A stretch of DNA of 64,000 bases from Brumimicrobium salinarum (GCF_002844555.1 NZ_PJNI01000008.1:154175-218174); one strand, 5' to 3'. Positions 18,879 through 27,431 are shown, numbered from the stretch's first letter. Notes: generated from the letters alone by a model not told the origin. Numbers and translations are program-made.

Positions 18879-20024
18879 ATGAATATGATTAAATGGTATT
18901 ATAAAATATTAATCACATTGTTGATCCAAATATGCAGTATTGCAGTCTTTGGCCAAGCTCCATTCTATGGAGGGCCTGGGAATGGAGCTTCAAGTGAAAA
19001 ATTATTAGCTTCAAGCTGTAGTACAACATCGTACTCATCGTTCTTAGGTGGAGAATCTGATGGGAATACTAATGCAAAATATGGAACCTCTTGTGAATCC
19101 ACTTCAATCTCTATGTTTGCAGGAAGTAACTCAGATGGTTTTTCAAGTAGTAACATAGGCGGAAGTTGTGATACTTATTCATACAATCCTTTTTTAGGTG
19201 GTGAATCTGATGGTAATTCTAACGCAAAATACGGCACCTCATGTGAGCCAAAAACAGTAACCTTATTTGCAGGAGGTTCCACAGATGGTTTTACAAACAA
19301 TAATTTGAATGGGTTCTGTGACGTTATTTCTTATAACTCTTATCTTGGAGGAGAAACAGATGGTTACACCAATTCCGTTTATGGAACTCCTTGTGAATCT
19401 AAAACAATTACATTATTTGCTGGAAGTAGTACGGATGGATTCAGCTCTCATAACCTTGGTGTAGATTGTAATATCGACCCTTTACCTATTGAATTACTGT
19501 ACTTTGATGCAATTAAAGAGAATGAAAAAGTAAGAAATCAATGGGTTACAATGAGTGAGCGAAATAATGATTTTTTCACCATAGAGAGATCACTAGATGG
19601 ATATCAATGGAAAGAACTAGGAACAGTGCCGGGAGCTGGAAACTCGTCTACAGAATTAAATTATCATTGGTATGATATGCATCCGAAACAAGGTATTTTA
19701 TATTACCGTTTAAAACAAACAGATTTTGATGGTGCTTATACGTATTCAGACATTAGATCAGTTGTTTTTGATAATTATTCAAACGACAATATTACATTAT
19801 ATCCGAACCCTACAAGTGGTAAGGTTCAATTGAAAGTCATTAAAGGCAAATTAAAAAACGTTTCAATTAGTATTTATGATGCCCAAGGGCAATTGGTATT
19901 TGAATTGCCAAACTTTTCTGGTACATCTCATGTTTTTGACCTTTCATTTTTCCAAAAAGGAATTTATATAATGAAAATACGAAGTGATGAAGAATTAAAA
20001 GCTTTTAAAATAGTAAACCAATAA
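18879..20024 (+). CDS. T9SS cargo with 25-residue one-cysteine repeats
   Basis: A 381-residue protein starting at ATG 18879 (or 18885). The signal peptide ends FGQ (about residue 26). Cysteines lie at residues 47, 72, 97, 122, 147, 172 and 197, exactly 25 apart. Repeats alternate between two forms, FLGGESDG..N..YGT.CE and LFAG.STDGF...NL.G.C; the DG pair also recurs every 25 residues. A fibronectin-like region (about 205-295) and a C-terminal type A T9SS sorting domain (YPNPTSGKVQLKV, then GIYIMKI) follow. It is sandwiched between two SUMF1-like genes. Function is unknown; a repeat-built surface or matrix protein is plausible. Confidence 0.88.
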   Translation: MNMIKWYYKILITLLIQICSIAVFGQAPFYGGPGNGASSEKLLASSCSTTSYSSFLGGESDGNTNAKYGTSCESTSISMFAGSNSDGFSSSNIGGSCDTYSYNPFLGGESDGNSNAKYGTSCEPKTVTLFAGGSTDGFTNNNLNGFCDVISYNSYLGGETDGYTNSVYGTPCESKTITLFAGSSTDGFSSHNLGVDCNIDPLPIELLYFDAIKENEKVRNQWVTMSERNNDFFTIERSLDGYQWKELGTVPGAGNSSTELNYHWYDMHPKQGILYYRLKQTDFDGAYTYSDIRSVVFDNYSNDNITLYPNPTSGKVQLKVIKGKLKNVSISIYDAQGQLVFELPNFSGTSHVFDLSFFQKGIYIMKIRSDEELKAFKIVNQ

Positions 20025-20055
20025 AACGATTATTAAGAATTTAAAATATAGAAAA

Positions 20056-22035
20056 ATGAAAAAATATAAACTACTTCTAGTATTTGTTTTTACCTTATTA
20101 TGCAACACTATTCTTGCAAGTAATGTTCAAATAACTAATGTTACTCGTCCAGCCAATGATATCTTAAAGTTTGATGTTTCTTGGGAAAACAGTTGGTACC
20201 TTAATACTTCCCCTAATAATTGGGATGCAGTTTGGGTATTTATAAAGGCTCAAGATTGTAACACAGAGTTGAAAGAATGGAAACATGCAGATGTTAGCAC
20301 TAATTCTTCCGACCATAATGTATCAGGTGGTATTCTTCAAGTTGATGCTGTTACTGACGGAAAAGGTGTTTTTATCCGTAGAACTAATCATGGTTTTGGG
20401 AATATTCCAACGGCATCTGTCGAGGTAAAGCTTCAAAACGCAACATATCCTAATAATGGTACGGTAAACTTTGAGGTTTTGGGAATTGAAATGGTCGCTG
20501 TTTTAACTGGAGACTTCCAAGTTGGTAACGCTCATGAAGCAACGCACAGTTTTGAAACAACAACAATTAGCTCTGAGAACGCTATAAATTCTGGGGCTCT
20601 TATAAAAAATACAAATAATAAAAGCAGCAATGCAACACTACCTAATGACTTTCCTAAGGGGTATGATCAATTTTATATAATGAAATATGAAATATCTCAA
20701 AATCAATATGCTAAATTTCTAAACTTACTCAGTTATAACCAACAGTTTTTTAGAACTAGCAACCCGCCAACTGCTTCTCCAAATACCAATGCTTTATCTG
20801 ATCAACCGAATGGTATCAGATATAGAAACGGAATAATCCTTACTGCCCCTGGTTCTGTTAGCAATGGTGCAGAATATGGTGCCGATTACAACGATAACAC
20901 TACAGTGAATGAATCTGATGATGGACAAAGTATAGCTTGTAATTTCTTAAAATGGACAGACTTACTCGCTTACCTTGATTGGGCTGCGCTTAGACCAATG
21001 ACCGAATTGGAGTACGAAAAAGCATGTAGAGGTGAGAATTCAGCTGTTACTGATGAATATGCTTGGGGAAATAAGATTGTTCATGGTGCGAAATCTATTT
21101 CAATTAATAATGATGGACAAGGAAGTGAAACTTCAACAACAACAGCACCTGCAAATCATGGTGTTGCAGCTGTATTAGGTAAAAACGAAACATCAAGTGG
21201 ACCTCTTCGCGTTGGGTTTGCAGCTTCTCAAGGTTCGCCTACTCGCCTTAGTGCTGGGGCATCTTATTGGGGCGTTTTAGATCTAACAGGTAACGTTTGG
21301 GAACAAACCGTATCGGCAGGATTTGAGAGTTCAAATATCTCATCTTTTACCGGTGGACTAGGAGATGGTGAAATAACATCTGATGGAAAAGCAAATCAAG
21401 CAGACTGGGAGCTAGACCCCTTATATAGTCTAGTAAAAGGTGGAAGTTGGATGTCTGGAGCTCTTCTTCCTGATTCTGCTTATTGTTTTCCGACCAGTAA
21501 TAGCAATAAAAAAAACATCAACTATCATATAAGCAGGTTTAGGTTGGCTAACGTAGACCACAGCACACCCTATACAGATACGATTTACAATGATTATACT
21601 GCTCAAGTTGAGCCAATTCTTATGTATCCTGGACAGCCTTATACCCCTTATGTTACAGTCTCAAATGGTTATAGGCCCTATGTTAGAGTTTGGATTGATG
21701 AAAACAATAACGGACAATTTGAAAGTACGGAACGAGTATCTTACTATGGTACTTCTGGAACTATAAACGGTGAATTTGCTATTCCTGACATATCCGTGTC
21801 ATTACCTCCAGGTTCTTATAGGCTACGGGTTGCCTATAGTCAGTATTATGCGCCTTCCGCGAATGGATGTGACCCTGCAAATGGTAATTATTGGAGTTCT
21901 GGTTCAGAAATAGAGGACTACACACTTGTTGTTGGTGGTTTAGATCCAGTTGGTTCTAGAGTTAATATCGGAGACACTAAGTTTAATGCTGACCGGCATC
22001 CTGCCACAGGTGGTAGAGGTGTTCGTCAATTTTAA
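20056..22035 (+). CDS. Secreted SUMF1-like protein with inserted GEVED domain
   Basis: A 659-residue paralogue of the 17309 protein, sharing the N-terminal beta domain, FYIMKYEISQNQYAKFLN, LRPMTELEYEKACRG, LTGNVWEQTV and the ending GGRGVRQF. Between KGGSW (about 461) and SRVNIGD (about 634) there is an extra segment of about 165 residues containing a GEVED domain (RVWIDENNNGQFESTERV, then SGSEIEDYTLVVGG). The catalytic cysteines of FGE are not evident. It follows the repeat-protein gene by 31 bases, so co-transcription is likely. Confidence 0.87.
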   Translation: MKKYKLLLVFVFTLLCNTILASNVQITNVTRPANDILKFDVSWENSWYLNTSPNNWDAVWVFIKAQDCNTELKEWKHADVSTNSSDHNVSGGILQVDAVTDGKGVFIRRTNHGFGNIPTASVEVKLQNATYPNNGTVNFEVLGIEMVAVLTGDFQVGNAHEATHSFETTTISSENAINSGALIKNTNNKSSNATLPNDFPKGYDQFYIMKYEISQNQYAKFLNLLSYNQQFFRTSNPPTASPNTNALSDQPNGIRYRNGIILTAPGSVSNGAEYGADYNDNTTVNESDDGQSIACNFLKWTDLLAYLDWAALRPMTELEYEKACRGENSAVTDEYAWGNKIVHGAKSISINNDGQGSETSTTTAPANHGVAAVLGKNETSSGPLRVGFAASQGSPTRLSAGASYWGVLDLTGNVWEQTVSAGFESSNISSFTGGLGDGEITSDGKANQADWELDPLYSLVKGGSWMSGALLPDSAYCFPTSNSNKKNINYHISRFRLANVDHSTPYTDTIYNDYTAQVEPILMYPGQPYTPYVTVSNGYRPYVRVWIDENNNGQFESTERVSYYGTSGTINGEFAIPDISVSLPPGSYRLRVAYSQYYAPSANGCDPANGNYWSSGSEIEDYTLVVGGLDPVGSRVNIGDTKFNADRHPATGGRGVRQF

Positions 22036-22071
22036 AGGACTTATTTAGATTGGATCATACTATAAATTTAT

Positions 22072-22107
22072 TCGAACTAACGAGTACCATACAGCTCGTT
22101 AGTTCGA
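22072..22107 (+). terminator. Hairpin ending the SUMF1-like cassette
   Basis: Perfect 13-bp arms TCGAACTAACGAG and CTCGTTAGTTCGA flank a 10-nt loop, 36 bases after the stop codon. No T run follows, so the element could be a strong RNA-end hairpin rather than a classic intrinsic terminator. Confidence 0.6.
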
Positions 22108-22271
22108 TAGCTGACAGTTGTTGAATGGCATCCTCCTATTCAAAAATAGGAATGGAGCAATTACATTTCTGTTGTCATCAAGGACGTTTTTTTGGTTTGT
22201 CGAATAGACTTTCTTCTTTTTCCTCAACTCATCCAACATGAATTATAAAATTTTCTTATTTTTAATTCATG

Positions 22272-22418
22272 ATGCCTATTATTATAATTTCAATTGTTGT
22301 TTTTATCCTTCTTATTTTTGTTTGGGTAATATATAATCAACTTGTTTCAGCACGTGAATCGGTTAACGAGGCACTTGCGGGGTCTCCAAACATATATCTC
22401 AGTCAAAAAAGCTCATAA
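22272..22418 (+). pseudogene. LemA-like N-terminal remnant, 48 aa
   Basis: An ATG at 22272 opens a frame with a hydrophobic segment (PIIIISIVVFILLIFVWVI) followed by YNQLVSARESVNEALAG, which resembles the start of LemA proteins (membrane helix, then YN.LV.AR..V.EAW). The resemblance then stops and the frame ends 12 codons later. It is probably the stub of a lost lemA-like gene; the match is short and could be chance. Confidence 0.4.
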
Positions 22419-22493
22419 AAACATCATTCCATAAACCTTGATTGAATAATTTTCACTAACTTATTTAGTATTAACCCAATAAGCCTAAATCAT

Positions 22494-23051
22494 ATGAGTA
22501 GAAATTATCGGTTTCACAACCCTGAAGCGCCTTATTTTGTAAGTTTTTCAGTTGTAGAATGGTTAGATGTATTTACAAGAAATGAATACAAAGACATTTT
22601 AATTGACAGTTTACATTATTGTCAAGAAAAAAAAGGAATGGAAATTTACGCATGGTGTATACTGTCAAATCATGTCCATTTAGTTTTTAGAAGTACTGAA
22701 GGAATGCCACCAGGTCAGTTACTCGGAAGTTTTAAACGACATACAAGCATGGCTGTCGTAGAAGCAATTAAAGAAAATGACAGGGAAAGTAGAAAAGAAA
22801 ATTTGTTGGAAACTTTTAAACGCAATGGAAGTAAAAAATCTAATGTAACATATAATCAATTCTGGCGACAAGACAATAAACCAATCGAATTATGGAGTAA
22901 TTTTGTAATTTCTCAAAAAATTAGATATATCCATAATAATCCTGTAGAGCAAGGACTTGTTTTTAGACCAGAAGATTATCTATACAGCAGCGCAGTAGAC
23001 TATAGTGGTGAGAAAGGTGTTTTAAATGGAGTTGTGGTTGTTGGATTGTAA
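22494..23051 (+). mobile_element. RAYT/REP-associated tyrosine transposase (Y1_Tnp)
   Basis: A 185-residue single-strand transposase of the Y1/HUH class. It has the metal-binding HxH in WCILSNHVHLVF (about residue 60), a basic central region, and the family block KIRYIHNNPVEQGLV carrying the expected catalytic tyrosine near residue 145. RAYTs are domesticated IS200/IS605 relatives that mobilise REP palindromes; a REP-like palindrome follows its 3' end at 23093-23119. The length is complete for the family. Confidence 0.88.
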
Positions 23052-23092
23052 AATATTTGTATTTTTAAACAAGGTAATAGTTAGGATTCAGA

Positions 23093-23119
23093 CTACCACG
23101 AGATGAAATCTCGCGGTAG
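23093..23119. repeat. REP-like palindrome beside the RAYT gene
   Basis: CTACCACGAGAT and ATCTCGCGGTAG form a 12-bp stem with one mismatch and a 3-nt GAA loop, followed by CGGG. Position and shape fit a substrate of the adjacent RAYT. A related CTACC-CACGAGAT sequence occurs at 23878-23933. Confidence 0.6.
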
Positions 23120-23231
23120 CGGGTGGGGAGACACAATTCGGTCAGGTAATTCTGCTGGGCATGGAGTCGTTGAGGATTCAAAAGGAAGAAAAGAGATAAA
23201 AGTTGACCCAAGTTCACTAAAGAAAAAATAA
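23103..23231 (+). pseudogene. 3' tail of a lost gene
   Basis: An open stretch of 42 codons ends KGRKEIKVDPSSLKKK and stops three bases before the next gene. Its composition (GWGDTIRSGNSAGHGVVEDS) looks coding, but it has no proper 5' part; the RAYT and REP palindrome replace it. The pattern, a short tail directly followed by a small lipoprotein gene, resembles an eroded polymorphic-toxin gene with its immunity gene. That is an inference. Confidence 0.4.
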
Positions 23232-23234
23232 ATA

Positions 23235-23870
23235 ATGAGAATCAATCATTTTGTGATATTACTATCAGTTTTCAATTTCATGTTAATTGGTTGCTCAATT
23301 GAGGATGAGGAAGATATAGTTGCTAATGGTTTTTTTGAGGTTTTCAATAAGGATTCAGTACTTCTTGAATCAGGTTATATGAGGAACGGTAAGAAAGATA
23401 GTATATTCTTACATTACCATTTGAATGGACAAATAAAAAGTTATACTCAATATGATAATGGTATACCTGTGTTTAGTCGATATGATTTAAAAGAAAACGG
23501 TGATTTCATTAGGTATTGTTATTATGATAATACTGGTAAAAGGGTGTATGTTTGTCGCTACGAGAACGAAGAAATTGTTCAAGAAGATGGAAGGGGGATT
23601 CCCCAAGTTGAACTACATAATTTTTACAAGTTAGATACGTTTAAGATTCTGTTTACGCTTGTTACCCCTCCCAATTACAGCAGAAGTTTAGAGGTAAGAT
23701 ATAATGACTCCTTGGTAGTAAAGAAGAAGCTTGGTAATGAAAGTTCGTATACACTGTTTGGAGAGCATAAGGATAAAGAGATTAAATTTAAGGCAAAATT
23801 ATATTTGACTAAAGAGAACACAGATGATACACTAGTTCATTTTGCCTATGCAAATATTGAAGCTATTTAA
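23235..23870 (+). CDS. Lipoprotein of unknown function, MORN-variant-like
   Basis: A 211-residue protein with lipobox LIGC (Cys20). Residues about 30-105 contain repeated aromatic-glycine turns such as GYMRNGKKDSIFLHYHLNGQIK and QYDNGIPV, resembling MORN-variant repeats found in YwqK-like antitoxin/immunity proteins. The C-terminal half is beta-rich and not recognised. Coupling to an upstream gene tail hints at an orphaned immunity-type protein; direct evidence is weak. Confidence 0.65.
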   Translation: MRINHFVILLSVFNFMLIGCSIEDEEDIVANGFFEVFNKDSVLLESGYMRNGKKDSIFLHYHLNGQIKSYTQYDNGIPVFSRYDLKENGDFIRYCYYDNTGKRVYVCRYENEEIVQEDGRGIPQVELHNFYKLDTFKILFTLVTPPNYSRSLEVRYNDSLVVKKKLGNESSYTLFGEHKDKEIKFKAKLYLTKENTDDTLVHFAYANIEAI

Positions 23871-23882
23871 CATTCACTACCT

Positions 23883-23933
23883 CACGAGATTTTGCTTCCC
23901 AAGCTGTCGCGAGAATTAGCGAAGCTTCTCGTG
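23883..23933. repeat. Second REP-like palindromic element
   Basis: CACGAGA pairs with TCTCGTG, and the inner arms GCTTC pair with GAAGC, around a GC-rich loop containing CGCGAGA. The outer sequence resembles the CTACC-CACGAGAT arm of the palindrome at 23093. It lies just after the lipoprotein gene, so it could also end that transcript. Confidence 0.5.
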
Positions 23934-24036
23934 GTCTTGGGCTTATCAATTAAAAAAAACCACCTAGAATTTTACTTCTAAATGGCCTTTTTAGTTAGAA
24001 TACCTAAATCCAGTTTTTGAGCTATATAACCAAAAA

Positions 24037-25116
24037 CTACGTGAAATACCTAAAATCTTGCTTGTTCTCAATCTGTTTTATCGAAGCAAAAATTAATTTT
24101 ATCGTATTTGAAACATCTTCTTCGTGCGTCATTTCTACTGTGGTGTGCATGTAACGAATTGGCAATGAGATTAATGCTGCAGGAACTCCTTCATTGCTGT
24201 AGGCAAAAGCATCGGTATCTGTTCCCGTAGCACGTGAAGCCGCTAAACGCTGGAAAGGAATCTTTTCATCTTCGGCTGCGTTAATGATGAGTTTCAGTAG
24301 ATTGTTTTGAACTGCTGGACCATAAGTAAGCACAGGACCTTTACCGCCTTTTAAATCACCTTGCTCTTTTTTGTCTATCATCGGTGTATTGGTATCGTGA
24401 CAAACATCGGTGATGATTGCAACATCGGGTTTTATTTTCTGTGCAATCATTTGGGCTCCACGTAAACCAATTTCTTCTTGAACAGAATTTACAATGTACA
24501 ATCCAAAAGGTAACTTTGTATCCGTTTCTTTCAACATTCTTGCCACTTGAGCAATCATAAATCCACCCACTCGGTTATCTAAAGCTCTTCCAACGTATCT
24601 TTTTTCATTGAGAATCATGAATTCATCCTCAAAAGTTACAACGCAACCTACGTGAACTCCTAGTTTTTCAACTTCTTCTTTCGAGCTGCACCCACAATCA
24701 ATAGTGATGTTTTTTAGACTTGGCTTTGGGTCTTTGTCGTGACGTGTATGAATTGCAGGCCAGCCAAAAACAGCTTTTACAATTCCTTTGTCGGTATGAA
24801 TGTTTACTCTTTTTGAAGGAGCAATCATGTGATCTGAACCACCATTTCTTCTTACGTAAATAAATCCATCATCTGTAATGTAATGCACAAACCAAGAAAT
24901 TTCATCCGCATGTGCCTCAATGACAACTTTGTATTCTGCTTCAGGATTAATAACCCCAACAACAGTTCCATAGTTGTCTACCATGTAATCATCAATGTAA
25001 GGCTTAATGTATTCTAGCCACATTTTCTGACCAGGAGACTCGAACCCAGTAGGAGAAGCGTTGTCTAAATATTTCTTTAAGAATTCTTTACTTTCTTCTG
25101 TTATTGCTTTACTCAT
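24037..25116 (-). CDS. M42 family metallopeptidase (FrvX-like)
   Basis: A 359-residue cytosolic aminopeptidase. The metal and catalytic blocks are in order: EAHADEISWFV (about 67), RALDNRVGG (about 178), NSVQEEIGLRGA (about 210), ITDVCHDTNTP (about 237) and the C-terminal YMHTTVEMTHEED. These give the two-zinc site and catalytic Glu of dodecameric M42 (tetrahedral) aminopeptidases. It has its own promoter, TATCTTTG, on the minus strand at 25133-25140. Confidence 0.93.
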   Translation of the reverse strand: MSKAITEESKEFLKKYLDNASPTGFESPGQKMWLEYIKPYIDDYMVDNYGTVVGVINPEAEYKVVIEAHADEISWFVHYITDDGFIYVRRNGGSDHMIAPSKRVNIHTDKGIVKAVFGWPAIHTRHDKDPKPSLKNITIDCGCSSKEEVEKLGVHVGCVVTFEDEFMILNEKRYVGRALDNRVGGFMIAQVARMLKETDTKLPFGLYIVNSVQEEIGLRGAQMIAQKIKPDVAIITDVCHDTNTPMIDKKEQGDLKGGKGPVLTYGPAVQNNLLKLIINAAEDEKIPFQRLAASRATGTDTDAFAYSNEGVPAALISLPIRYMHTTVEMTHEEDVSNTIKLIFASIKQIENKQDFRYFT

Positions 25117-25132
25117 TTTTTTTGATTTTTCT

Positions 25133-25140
25133 CAAAGATA
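25133..25140 (-). promoter_or_regulatory. -7 promoter element for the M42 peptidase gene
   Basis: Minus-strand TATCTTTG matches TAnnTTTG, 17 bases before the ATG at 25116. Confidence 0.65.
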
Positions 25141-25149
25141 AAAAATCAA

Positions 25150-25323
25150 AAAACAATTACGAATCGTTTAATTACGAATTCCTGGAACCTTTAAAATTCA
25201 TAAATCCCCGATTCATAATTCTCCCATTCGTAATTCGTAATTAACTTTCATTCATAATTAACTTATTCGTAATTCGTAATTGATTTTCATTCGTAATTCC
25301 CCCATTCGTAATTCGTAATTGAC
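25150..25323. repeat. Cluster of AATTACGAATTCGTAATT-type repeats
   Basis: At least nine copies of AATTACGAAT, in direct and inverted orientation (also TTCGTAATTCGTAATTAA), fill the gap between the divergent peptidase and rhodanese genes. The unit is itself palindromic. Similar clusters lie at 34104-34200 and, with another element, near 30230 and 36200. Confidence 0.75.
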
Positions 25324-25331
25324 TATATTTG
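25324..25331 (+). promoter_or_regulatory. -7 promoter element for the rhodanese operon
   Basis: TATATTTG is a perfect TAnnTTTG match, 26 bases before ATG 25358. Confidence 0.65.
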
Positions 25332-25357
25332 TCAAGAAATAATTTTGAACGAAACCG

Positions 25358-25672
25358 ATGAAAGAAATTACTGTACAAGAACTTGAGAAAGCCATTAATA
25401 GTAAGACTGAATTTACATTGTTAGACGTAAGAGAAAACTACGAATATAAAATAGGACATCTTAATTGTGTTCATATTCCGATGGCAGAAATACCAAATCG
25501 TGCTGAGGAATTAGACAACGACAAAATGACTTACGTAATGTGCAAAACAGGAAAACGTGCTGCAGCAGTCGCTAATTTTTTAGCAACTAATTTCAAATTT
25601 AATGAAATTGCTGTGGTTTGTGGTGGAGTAGAGGCTTATGCTAATGAAATTGATCAATCGATAGAAGTTTAA
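25358..25672 (+). CDS. Rhodanese-like domain protein
   Basis: A 104-residue single rhodanese domain. LLDVRENYEYKIGHL (about 21) and the active-site loop MCKTGKRA (about 66) with a catalytic Cys are present, so it may carry a persulfide sulfur. It is the first gene of a tight unit with DUF368 and aroE (9-base gap, then 1-base overlap). The physiological sulfur acceptor is unknown. Confidence 0.88.
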   Translation: MKEITVQELEKAINSKTEFTLLDVRENYEYKIGHLNCVHIPMAEIPNRAEELDNDKMTYVMCKTGKRAAAVANFLATNFKFNEIAVVCGGVEAYANEIDQSIEV

Positions 25673-25681
25673 AATTAGATA

Positions 25682-26626
25682 ATGGAAAATCAATCTAGAT
25701 CTTTGCCTCAATTGTTAGGCATCACTTTGCGTGGCTTGGCAATGGGAGCAGCCGATGTAATTCCAGGAGTTTCTGGAGGAACAATTGCTTTTATTACTGG
25801 AATTTATGAAGAGCTCATCACCAGCATTTCAAATATAAATTTTGCGGCACTAAAAAAGTGGAAATCGGACGGATTTTCTGCTTTTTGGAAGCATATTAAT
25901 GGTAATTTCTTTGTTGCATTAGTGTTAGGAATCGGGATTAGTGTTTTGTCTTTAGCACGAATTGTTACTTATTTTTTAGTCGAATTCCCTGTATTGTTGT
26001 GGGCATTTTTCTTTGGATTAATTGTCGCAAGTGCACAGCTAATCATGCGAACGGTTGGTAAGTGGGATATTAAAACTGTTCTGGGATTAATTGCAGGAAC
26101 AGCCATTGCAGCCTATATTTCTACTGTTCACGTTACCGCAAGTGGTGGCGAATCTTGGTACATCGTTTTGAGTGGTGCAATTGCGATTTGTGCAATGATT
26201 TTACCTGGAATTAGTGGCGCTTTTATCTTGGTTTTACTCGGCTCTTATGCTATGATCATCGAAGGACTAAAAAACATGGATTTTACCATTATTGGTTTAT
26301 TTGCAGTAGGATGTTTAGTCGGACTTTTATCTTTTAGTCGATTGTTAAAATACCTATTTGAAAACTTTAAAAATTTAGTTTTAGCCATTCTTTCAGGGTT
26401 TTTAATTGGTTCACTCTTAAAGATATGGCCTTGGAAAAATCAAATTGGTGATGCACCGATAGTTATTCATTCTGACGGGAAAGAAGACTGGATGATGACC
26501 AATGTTCTACCTCAAAACTTCATTGGGGAGCCGCAAATTCTTTATGTTGCACTTTTAGCAATTGCTGGTTATCTATTGGTTTATTTAATGGACAGATTTG
26601 GAAACAAAACAAAATTGGTAGAGTAA
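25682..26626 (+). CDS. DUF368 polytopic membrane protein, putative polyprenyl-phosphate transporter
   Basis: A 314-residue protein with about eight membrane segments. The DUF368 signatures GAADVIPGVSGGTIAFITG near residue 21 and the internal echo MILPGISGAFILVLLGSY near residue 170 are intact. Members of this family (PopT) have been shown to recycle undecaprenyl phosphate across the membrane for envelope synthesis. The stop overlaps the aroE start by one base. Confidence 0.88.
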   Translation: MENQSRSLPQLLGITLRGLAMGAADVIPGVSGGTIAFITGIYEELITSISNINFAALKKWKSDGFSAFWKHINGNFFVALVLGIGISVLSLARIVTYFLVEFPVLLWAFFFGLIVASAQLIMRTVGKWDIKTVLGLIAGTAIAAYISTVHVTASGGESWYIVLSGAIAICAMILPGISGAFILVLLGSYAMIIEGLKNMDFTIIGLFAVGCLVGLLSFSRLLKYLFENFKNLVLAILSGFLIGSLLKIWPWKNQIGDAPIVIHSDGKEDWMMTNVLPQNFIGEPQILYVALLAIAGYLLVYLMDRFGNKTKLVE

Positions 26627-27378
26627 TGGAACAAAATGATCATAAAAGATTCGGTTTACTGGGTAAAACGCTTGGACATTCTTTTTCAAAAGCATTTTTT
26701 GATAAAAAGTTCTTAGATGAAAAAATCAATGCAACATTTGAAAACATTGAATTAGCGGATGAAAACGCTCTTGCAACATGGTTGAAGTCGGCTTGTAATG
26801 AGTTTTCCGGAGTTTCAGTTACCATTCCGTATAAAGAAACCGTGATTCCATACCTTGATGAATTGAGTCCAGAAGCTAAAGCAATTGGAGCAGTAAATTG
26901 CATTCATTTTCAAGATGGAAAGTCAATAGGACACAATACAGATGCTTTTGGGTTTGGTCAATCGATAAAACCTTTTCTTAGAAATATTCATGAAAGGGCT
27001 TTGTTGCTTGGAACAGGCGGCGCATCAAAAGCGGTGGCTTATACTTTGAAGAACTTAGGAATTACCGTAGGATATTTATCTCGAACTCCAAAGGACGATC
27101 AAATGGTTTTTAGTTACGATCAAGCCAATGAGATTATGGTGAAATCCTTTCCAATGATTGTCAACTGTACACCAATTGGAACCTCACCAAAGATTGATGA
27201 AAAACCGAATTTTCCAATAGAACTCGTGGGTGAAGATCATTTCGTAGTAGATTTAATTTATAATCCTGCTGAAACTTTGTTTTTGAAATTGGCCAAAGAA
27301 AACGGAGCCGATACCTTAAATGGACTCTCCATGCTTCAACAACAAGCACTCAAAGCTTGGGAAATTTGGAATAGCTGA
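26626..27378 (+). CDS. aroE: Shikimate dehydrogenase
   Basis: A 250-residue enzyme reducing 3-dehydroshikimate to shikimate with NADPH. Substrate-site blocks GKTLGHSFSKAFF, VSVTIPYKE and GAVNCIHF, the catalytic HNTDAFGF, the cofactor loop LLGTGGASKAVAYTL and C-terminal GLSMLQQQA are all present. It is the distal gene of the rhodanese-DUF368-aroE operon. Confidence 0.95.
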   Translation: MEQNDHKRFGLLGKTLGHSFSKAFFDKKFLDEKINATFENIELADENALATWLKSACNEFSGVSVTIPYKETVIPYLDELSPEAKAIGAVNCIHFQDGKSIGHNTDAFGFGQSIKPFLRNIHERALLLGTGGASKAVAYTLKNLGITVGYLSRTPKDDQMVFSYDQANEIMVKSFPMIVNCTPIGTSPKIDEKPNFPIELVGEDHFVVDLIYNPAETLFLKLAKENGADTLNGLSMLQQQALKAWEIWNS

Positions 27379-27379
27379 T

Positions 27380-27387
27380 TATATTTG
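27380..27387 (+). promoter_or_regulatory. -7 promoter element for the AlbA_2 gene
   Basis: TATATTTG matches TAnnTTTG, 44 bases before the GTG start at 27432. Confidence 0.6.
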
Positions 27388-27431
27388 AAACAAACAGCAA
27401 TTTTTGTTGTTTTTCATCTTAAATTCTCACT

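Noticed and set aside
25150..25323. CRISPR array
   Set aside because: The repeats are short, palindromic and irregular, with no constant-length unique spacers and no cas genes.
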